DNA from: an uncultured Flavihumibacter sp.
Lineage (GTDB): Bacteria; Bacteroidota; Bacteroidia; Chitinophagales; Chitinophagaceae
DNA: 9,722 nucleotides
Assembly (NCBI GenBank): GCA_946481605.1
Contig: CAMLPA010000099.1
Span: 1 to 9,722, forward strand
Reading direction: 5' to 3'
The stretch's first letter is position 1. Each line of letters opens with the position of its first letter. Shown here piece after piece: positions 6,073 to 9,722 of the stretch. The position numbers were made by a program, and so were the translations under genes. The notes below the pieces were generated by a model. It ran no database searches, was not told the DNA's origin, and saw only the letters and a program-made list of their open reading frames with translations.

Positions 6073-6342
6073 ATGAACAAAGCAGAATTAATCGAAAAGC
6101 TTGCTGCCGACGCAGACCTTTCTAAAAAAGAAGCCGCTGCCGTACTGGATTCTTTTACCGATACAGTAACTAAAGCGCTGAAAAAAGGAGATAAAGTAAC
6201 CCTGGTTGGCTTCGGTACTTTCTCTGTTTCCAAAAGAGCAGCCCGCACAGGCCGCAACCCACAAACAGGTGAAACCCTGAAGATCAAAGCGAAAAAAGTT
6301 GCCCGCTTTAAACCCGGTAAAGAGCTTTCCGAAAAGATCTAA
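6073..6342 (+). CDS. HU-family nucleoid DNA-binding protein
   Basis: HU is a small dimeric protein that bends and compacts DNA in the nucleoid. The 89-residue length is typical. The order is right: helices 1-40 (MNKAELIEKLAADADLSKKE at the start), the GFGTF signature (46-50), a beta arm with RNPQTGE (61-67) in which Pro63 is the residue that wedges between base pairs, and a basic C-terminal helix ending KPGKELSEKI. It is a stand-alone gene, closed by an intrinsic terminator 32 bases after the stop and divergent from dinB. The lysine-rich, A-rich codons suggest high expression. There is no Shine-Dalgarno sequence; the leader is A/C-rich just before the ATG, as is common for strongly expressed Bacteroidota genes. 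HU and IHF subunits cannot always be told apart by eye, but the N-terminus and arm favour HU. Confidence 0.95.
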   Translation: MNKAELIEKLAADADLSKKEAAAVLDSFTDTVTKALKKGDKVTLVGFGTFSVSKRAARTGRNPQTGETLKIKAKKVARFKPGKELSEKI

Positions 6343-6373
6343 CCGATTGACCATTGCCGGTTAACCGAATGAT

Positions 6374-6404
6374 AAAAGCAGGGCCGAGGTCCTGCTTTTT
6401 AATT
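6374..6404 (+). terminator. Intrinsic terminator after the HU gene
   Basis: AAAAGCAGG (6374-6382) and CCTGCTTTT (6391-6399) form a perfect 9-base-pair stem with an 8-base loop, and the run of Ts continues into 6400. It sits 32 bases after the HU stop, and the downstream reading frame for the PaaE-like protein passes over it, so that protein probably starts later. Confidence 0.85.
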
Positions 6405-6412
6405 TTCTTCCC

Positions 6413-6420
6413 TTTACTTT
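6413..6420 (+). promoter_or_regulatory. Candidate -7 element just before the GTG start of the PaaE-like gene
   Basis: The sequence TTTACTTTGCC spans this position. The TTTG core is present, but the TA lies one base closer than in TAnnTTTG, so the match is imperfect. It ends about five bases before the GTG at 6426 and immediately follows the HU terminator, which is where a new promoter is required. No clear -33 element is seen. Confidence 0.4.
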
Positions 6421-6425
6421 GCCTG

Positions 6426-7442
6426 GTGCCACTTTCTTTTGTTATAACTGATATTATTCCTGAAACGCCGGACGCAGCCAGCTTCCTGCTTTCGCCCATA
6501 AATGGCGAACCCGTTCCTTACAAAGCGGGCCAGTTCCTCACGCTGTTGCTCACACTGCATGGCAGACCCATACGGCGCTCGTATTCTCTTGCTTCTGCTC
6601 CCGGTACCGATCACACGCTGCGCATCACCGTGAAACGTGTTGAGAATGGAGAAGTTTCACGGTACCTGCTCGGTCACCTGAAGAAAGGAAATGTTCTGGA
6701 AACTTTGCCCCCAGCAGGTATGTTTGTTTACGATGATGAAAACACGGTGGAGCGTACTGTTTTTTTACTGGCGGCCGGAAGCGGAATAGTCCCTGTTTTC
6801 TCTTTGCTGAAACACCTGCTGTATTCAGAGCCCAATATTCATATTGTATTGGTGTACCAGAACCACTCCGTTAAAACCACCATCTTCCGCGGTGAACTGA
6901 AAGACCTGCAACGTTTACACCACGACCGTTTCAGGTGGATCGATTTTGTCCGGCCCGATCACGTGAACAATACGTTACTGGAGGAAATCATCCAACGGGA
7001 ATTGCGCCACAAAAAAGAAGATGCCCGCTTCTACACCTGCGGCCCTCCGCTTTTCATGAACATGTGCCGCTTCAGTGTCCTTACCATGGGCTTCAGTCCG
7101 GATCAGGTGAAGCGTGAGTTTTTTACCACAGAAGCATTACCGCCACCGCCTTTGGTAAAAGATGCCACGCCAAAAAATGTGACCATTCTTGCCAATGGGA
7201 ACCGCGTCTCTTTCCAAACGCAATATCCGTCTACCATACTTGAGTCCGCGCTTCAACAGGGTATTGCTCTCCCTTACAGTTGCAGGAACGGAAGGTGCTC
7301 CTCCTGCGTGGCGAAGTGCGTTGAAGGAGCGCTGATCATGAACAACAATGAGGTACTAACGGATAAAGACATACGAAACGGATTACGGCTTACCTGCACA
7401 GGGTACGCTCTTACCGATATTACCCTGCAATACGAACACTGA
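6426..7442 (+). CDS. PaaE-like FAD/2Fe-2S oxidoreductase
   Basis: This is a one-polypeptide electron-transfer chain of the ferredoxin-NADP reductase type, moving electrons from NAD(P)H through flavin to a 2Fe-2S cluster and on to a partner. Counting from the GTG at 6426 it has 338 residues. The flavin-binding RRSYS is at 50-54, the nucleotide-binding GSGIVP at 118-123, CGPP at 205-208, and a C-terminal plant-type ferredoxin domain has Cys286, Cys291, Cys294 and Cys324 (C-x4-C-x2-C-x29-C). GTG is chosen because family alignment begins at LSFVITDIIPETPDA. Upstream starts at TTG 6354 or ATG 6369 would run through the HU terminator and add an unrelated hydrophobic stretch. No phenylacetyl-CoA epoxidase subunits are nearby, so the paaE role is not supported and the partner is unknown. 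Its stop overlaps the next ATG by one base. Confidence 0.88.
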   Translation: MPLSFVITDIIPETPDAASFLLSPINGEPVPYKAGQFLTLLLTLHGRPIRRSYSLASAPGTDHTLRITVKRVENGEVSRYLLGHLKKGNVLETLPPAGMFVYDDENTVERTVFLLAAGSGIVPVFSLLKHLLYSEPNIHIVLVYQNHSVKTTIFRGELKDLQRLHHDRFRWIDFVRPDHVNNTLLEEIIQRELRHKKEDARFYTCGPPLFMNMCRFSVLTMGFSPDQVKREFFTTEALPPPPLVKDATPKNVTILANGNRVSFQTQYPSTILESALQQGIALPYSCRNGRCSSCVAKCVEGALIMNNNEVLTDKDIRNGLRLTCTGYALTDITLQYEH

Positions 7443-8059
7443 TGATGGAAACACCAAGCCACAGGTATTTTGTGCTGAACAAGCCTTTTGATATGGTTTC
7501 GCAGTTTATAAGTCCGGACAATGTACACCTGCTCGGAGAAATTGATTTTCCCTTTCCCGAAGGAACGCATGCCATTGGAAGATTGGATAACCACTCGGAA
7601 GGCTTGTTGCTGCTTACAACGAACAAAAGGGTAACACGGTTATTGTTCCAGGGTGAAAAACCTCATGAACGCACTTACCTGGTTAAGGTAAAGAATGTAA
7701 TTACGGAGGAGTCGCTGGAACAACTCCGGAATGGCGTGCTTATTTCAGCAAGCCACGGAAGCTGGTACAAAACACTGCCCTGTAAGGTTATTTTAACGGA
7801 TAAACCCGCGCATATTGCACCGAGACCACGTTACAATGAATGGGAAGCGATGCCGCATTCCTGGATCGAAATGACGCTTACGGAAGGGAAATTTCACCAG
7901 GTAAGAAAGATGGTGGACAGTTTGCGGCACCGCTGCCTGCGGCTGATCCGCACTTCTATTGAAGATCTTCAACTAGGCAACCTTCCTCCAGGTTGTGTAA
8001 AAGAATATGAGGAGGAAGAATTTTTCAGGTTGCTGAAAATTGATAACTGGCGGGAATAA
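7442..8059 (+). CDS. rluE: RluE-like 23S rRNA pseudouridine synthase
   Basis: This is a member of the RsuA/RluB/RluE pseudouridine synthase family, which turns a specific uridine of ribosomal RNA into pseudouridine. The 205 residues lack the N-terminal S4 domain found in RsuA and RluB, as in E. coli RluE, which modifies U2457 of 23S rRNA. The catalytic Asp49 lies in GRLDNHSEGLLLLT (46-59). Other family marks are FVLNKPFD (10-17), RTYLVKV, RPRYNEWEAMPHSWIEMTL (about 128-146) and EGKFHQVRKM. The RPR...PHSW region matches RluE particularly well, which is why I favour it over RsuA. The ATG shares one base with the preceding TGA, so translation is coupled to the PaaE-like reductase; an alternative ATG is the very next codon. 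The pairing with a redox enzyme has no obvious functional reason. The RNA target is inferred. Confidence 0.88.
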   Translation: MMETPSHRYFVLNKPFDMVSQFISPDNVHLLGEIDFPFPEGTHAIGRLDNHSEGLLLLTTNKRVTRLLFQGEKPHERTYLVKVKNVITEESLEQLRNGVLISASHGSWYKTLPCKVILTDKPAHIAPRPRYNEWEAMPHSWIEMTLTEGKFHQVRKMVDSLRHRCLRLIRTSIEDLQLGNLPPGCVKEYEEEEFFRLLKIDNWRE

Positions 8060-8094
8060 AAAAAGGCCGCCCCTGAAGAGGCTGGCCGTTTTAC
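8058..8094. terminator. Likely bidirectional terminator between convergent genes
   Basis: An imperfect stem spans 8065-8087 (outer pairs GGCC/GGCC, inner CCT/AGG around a small loop). It has a run of seven As on its left and TTTT on its right, so a T tract follows the stem on either strand. It sits between the stop of the RluE-like gene and the stop of the convergent 116-residue gene, where two-way termination is needed. Confidence 0.55.
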
Positions 8095-8119
8095 CCTTAA
8101 ACCCGTCCTTTTAATATGT

Positions 8120-8470
8120 TTAGTCTGTGTGTGCTTTTTTCTTGATGTCTTCCACCTGTTTGATAATCTTGCTGATGTTTTCATCAGCGTAAGCGCCATA
8201 AGCGTCTACGATAGTTCCTTTGGCACCGTCATCGGTTTCTATCACATACATGATCGCATTATCTTCCGGATCTGAGTTTCCTTCAAACCTGAAGAAGTTC
8301 ACCACATGAATTTCTTCGGGGAAATAATGTTTTGACGTATGAACGGAAGTTAGACCGCGATCTGTTGCTTTGAAATCTTCCACATATCCATCCTGTACCA
8401 TTTTATTCAGGCATGCTGCCAGACTTTTCATATATGGTGCTTCGTAAGCGGTGTTAATATTGCTTTCCAT
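8120..8470 (-). CDS. Small conserved Bacteroidota protein of unknown function
   Basis: The 116-residue protein belongs to a family that is common in Bacteroidota and often labelled phosphoribosylpyrophosphate synthetase in databases. That label is not supported: the protein is about a third of the enzyme's length and lacks its PRPP-binding loop. Visible family marks are a helical N-terminus (LAACLNKMVQDGYVEDF, 17-33), then HYFPEEIHVVNFFRFEG (48-64), NSDPEDNAIMYVIE (65-78) and KGTIVDAYGAYAD (84-96). The pattern suggests a small alpha/beta domain in the cytoplasm; there is no signal peptide or membrane segment. It is a single gene on the minus strand, flanked by terminator-like hairpins on both sides. 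No recognisable -7 element lies upstream of the ATG at 8470. Its role is unknown. Confidence 0.8.
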   Translation of the reverse strand: MESNINTAYEAPYMKSLAACLNKMVQDGYVEDFKATDRGLTSVHTSKHYFPEEIHVVNFFRFEGNSDPEDNAIMYVIETDDGAKGTIVDAYGAYADENISKIIKQVEDIKKKAHTD

Positions 8471-8585
8471 GACTGCTGATTTTACTTGATAAGGAGCGTT
8501 TTATACTTAGTGAAGAGTAAATTTCATGCCGGAATATTTTAAGGCGGAACCGGATTCTTGTGTGGAAAGTTTTCCGCAACTTCCT

Positions 8586-8620
8586 GAAAAATGGGGCCGG
8601 GGTACGTTTATATACCCCGG
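8586..8620 (-). terminator. Hairpin after the DUF4142 gene
   Basis: CCGGGGTA (8597-8604) and TACCCCGG (8613-8620) form a perfect GC-rich 8-base-pair stem with an 8-base loop, beginning 8 bases after the DUF4142 stop. On the minus strand a TTTTT run follows, but five bases after the stem, so it is a less regular intrinsic terminator. Confidence 0.6.
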
Positions 8621-8628
8621 AACACCCA

Positions 8629-9192
8629 TTATTTCAGCTTATCATGCAAGGCTTTAGCCTTTTCATGGTGTGCTTTTATTTTAGGAAGTGTGGTTTCCAG
8701 CCATTGCTTCAATTCAGGATCGGTTGTTTGCTTCCATTCTTTTTCATACTTATCAATGGTGTTTTCATGCTTGTCCACCATTTCTTTGGCCCATTGCTTA
8801 TCGAAGTTCTCCGGCTTTGTTTCGGAGAGTTCCTTATAATCTTCTTTTGCGTCTTCAGATAACTCAGTGGGAACTGTGATCGCCTTCGATTCTGCCAGTG
8901 TTTTCAACTCGTTGGTGAGCGTGGTGTGCTCCTTTTCCAACATGGCTGCGAACTCCTTCACTTCCGCATTGCCGCTGCGTTGTATGGCCAGTTGGGCGAG
9001 GTTGACCTCTGCGCTGTTGGAGGCCACGGCATCCACTACGAATTCAGCCTGATTTTCTCCTGCCTTTGTATCAAATTTGGCTTCGTTGCTGTCTTCCGCC
9101 AGTTCCTTACTATCTGTTTCTGTATTGTTGCAGGCTGCGAGCGAAAATACAATCGCCATTAAGAGTCCTGCTTTTATGAATATCTTTTTCAT
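8629..9192 (-). CDS. DUF4142 lipoprotein with ferritin-like helical fold
   Basis: This is a 187-residue exported lipoprotein. The N-terminus has two lysines, a hydrophobic stretch (6-18) and the lipobox LAAC with the lipidated Cys21, followed by an acidic linker to about residue 48. The rest is a DUF4142 domain of long amphipathic helices: AEFVVDAVASNSAEVNLAQL (49-68), EFAAMLEKEHTTLTNEL, DKQWAKEMVDKHENTIDKYE and LPKIKAHHEKAKALHDKL. The recurring Glu and His on these helices resemble the metal-ligand pattern of ferritin-like bundles, though metal binding is not shown. It is probably anchored in the outer membrane, facing the periplasm or surface; no strong surface-export signal follows the Cys. 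It lies 29 bases after the PA2169-like gene on the same strand, which suggests one operon, likely stress-related by family context. A hairpin follows its stop. Confidence 0.88.
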   Translation of the reverse strand: MKKIFIKAGLLMAIVFSLAACNNTETDSKELAEDSNEAKFDTKAGENQAEFVVDAVASNSAEVNLAQLAIQRSGNAEVKEFAAMLEKEHTTLTNELKTLAESKAITVPTELSEDAKEDYKELSETKPENFDKQWAKEMVDKHENTIDKYEKEWKQTTDPELKQWLETTLPKIKAHHEKAKALHDKLK

Positions 9193-9221
9193 CTGGGAAT
9201 CGTTTTAAAAATTAAGAACAG

Positions 9222-9689
9222 TTATGATTTCACCGCTTTGTGCATGTCACGGTATTTCTTGATCATGTCGTGCGAAGTGCGGAGGCTGCTTTTCTGATCC
9301 GTGATCAGTTGCCTTACTTCAGCGGTCATTTCGGCGTCAGATGCCAAGGCTGATTCATAAGCTTTCTGAGCGGCATCTTCTCCGAATTCACAGGATTCCA
9401 GCAATGAAGTGCGGTCTTTTCCTGTAAATACATTTTTCACATCCATCCAGGTGCGGTAGATGGCGCCTGAAGCGGTGGTGCCTGTTGCGGGTTCACCGCC
9501 CTGGCGCATTACTTCCTGCGTCAGTTCATTTACGTTATTCCGGCTTTGGTCGGCCATGCGGGAGAAGATTGCTTTCAGGTCCACATCAATGTTTTCAGCG
9601 TTGCTCATTGCTTTGTCGTAGCCTTCAATCCGGTCGTTGTTGATGCGGATAAGGTCGTTCAGTACTTCGATCAGGTTATCGTTTTTCAT
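9222..9689 (-). CDS. PA2169/DUF2383 family four-helix-bundle protein
   Basis: This 155-residue cytoplasmic protein fits the PA2169 family of ferritin-like four-helix bundles (DUF2383). Visible marks are the N-terminal helix LIEVLNDLIRINNDRIEGYDKA (6-27) and a second helix FSRMADQSRNNVNELTQEV (42-60). A loop with a conserved Gly-Gly (64-65) leads to SGAIYRTWMDVKNVFTG (74-90), CEFGEDAAQKAYESAL (100-115) and a final helix with His140. Glu101, Glu104 and His140 could bind metal, by analogy with ferritin-like proteins; this is inference. The family's function is unknown, and such genes often accompany stress genes. It is the upstream partner of the DUF4142 lipoprotein gene, 29 bases away. Any promoter lies in or beyond the last 33 bases of the window, so regulation cannot be judged. 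Confidence 0.85.
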   Translation of the reverse strand: MKNDNLIEVLNDLIRINNDRIEGYDKAMSNAENIDVDLKAIFSRMADQSRNNVNELTQEVMRQGGEPATGTTASGAIYRTWMDVKNVFTGKDRTSLLESCEFGEDAAQKAYESALASDAEMTAEVRQLITDQKSSLRTSHDMIKKYRDMHKAVKS

Positions 9690-9722
9690 TGTAACAAGTT
9701 TTTGTGGTTTTAAAATCTGTTT

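Noticed and set aside
6369..6425. N-terminal hydrophobic stretch of the longer PaaE-like frame read as a membrane anchor
   Set aside because: It is encoded by the HU terminator and the promoter region; family similarity begins only after 6426.
1..9722. CRISPR arrays, tRNA or rRNA genes, insertion sequences, toxin-antitoxin or defence genes
   Set aside because: No direct-repeat arrays, no cloverleaf-like or rRNA sequence, and no transposase, nuclease or toxin motif were found on reading through both strands.

Overview
The window looks like an ordinary chromosomal stretch from a member of the Bacteroidota, most likely Chitinophagaceae. That assignment is an inference. It rests on three things: TAnnTTTG-type -7 elements with almost no Shine-Dalgarno sequences, the protein families present (a DUF2400/TIGR02757 protein, the short family often mislabelled 'phosphoribosylpyrophosphate synthetase', and a DUF4142 lipoprotein), and moderate GC content. 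I see no tRNA, rRNA, CRISPR array, transposase or phage gene. Coding density is high and every intergenic gap is under 300 bases.

Left block (1-2713, all on the minus strand). In transcription order there is a fumarylacetoacetase-type hydrolase with a complete active site, a small four-helix membrane protein 3 bases later, a flavin reductase-type protein overlapping it by 29 bases, and after 87 bases aspartate 1-decarboxylase (panD), cut by the window edge. The hydrolase suggests the last step of tyrosine/homogentisate breakdown. The rest of that pathway is not in view. The membrane protein carries a short segment resembling helix X of cytochrome oxidase subunit I without its heme ligands.

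Middle block (2976-5921). A fatty acid 2-hydroxylase-like di-iron membrane enzyme on the plus strand runs convergently into a minus-strand set with only 3 bases between the stop codons. That set is DNA polymerase IV (dinB), then a DUF2400 protein with a DNA-glycosylase-like segment, then an unrecognised 112-residue protein. A -7 element sits only four bases before the DUF2400 ATG, which suggests a leaderless transcript of its own.

Divergent centre (5922-6404). dinB and an HU-type nucleoid protein gene are transcribed away from each other across 151 bases. A perfect 10+10 base inverted repeat lies almost exactly midway. The HU gene ends in a clear intrinsic terminator.

Right block (6426-9689). 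A PaaE-like flavin/2Fe-2S reductase, probably starting at a GTG, overlaps by one base an RluE-like 23S rRNA pseudouridine synthase. A likely bidirectional terminator separates these from a minus-strand gene for a small conserved protein of unknown function. Beyond it, also on the minus strand, a PA2169-type helical bundle protein and a DUF4142 lipoprotein form a pair that resembles envelope or general stress genes.

I found no clearly new multi-gene system. The most unusual items are the oxidase-like fragment in the membrane protein, the dinB-DUF2400-unknown grouping, the symmetric inverted repeat, and the two starts abutting -7 elements.
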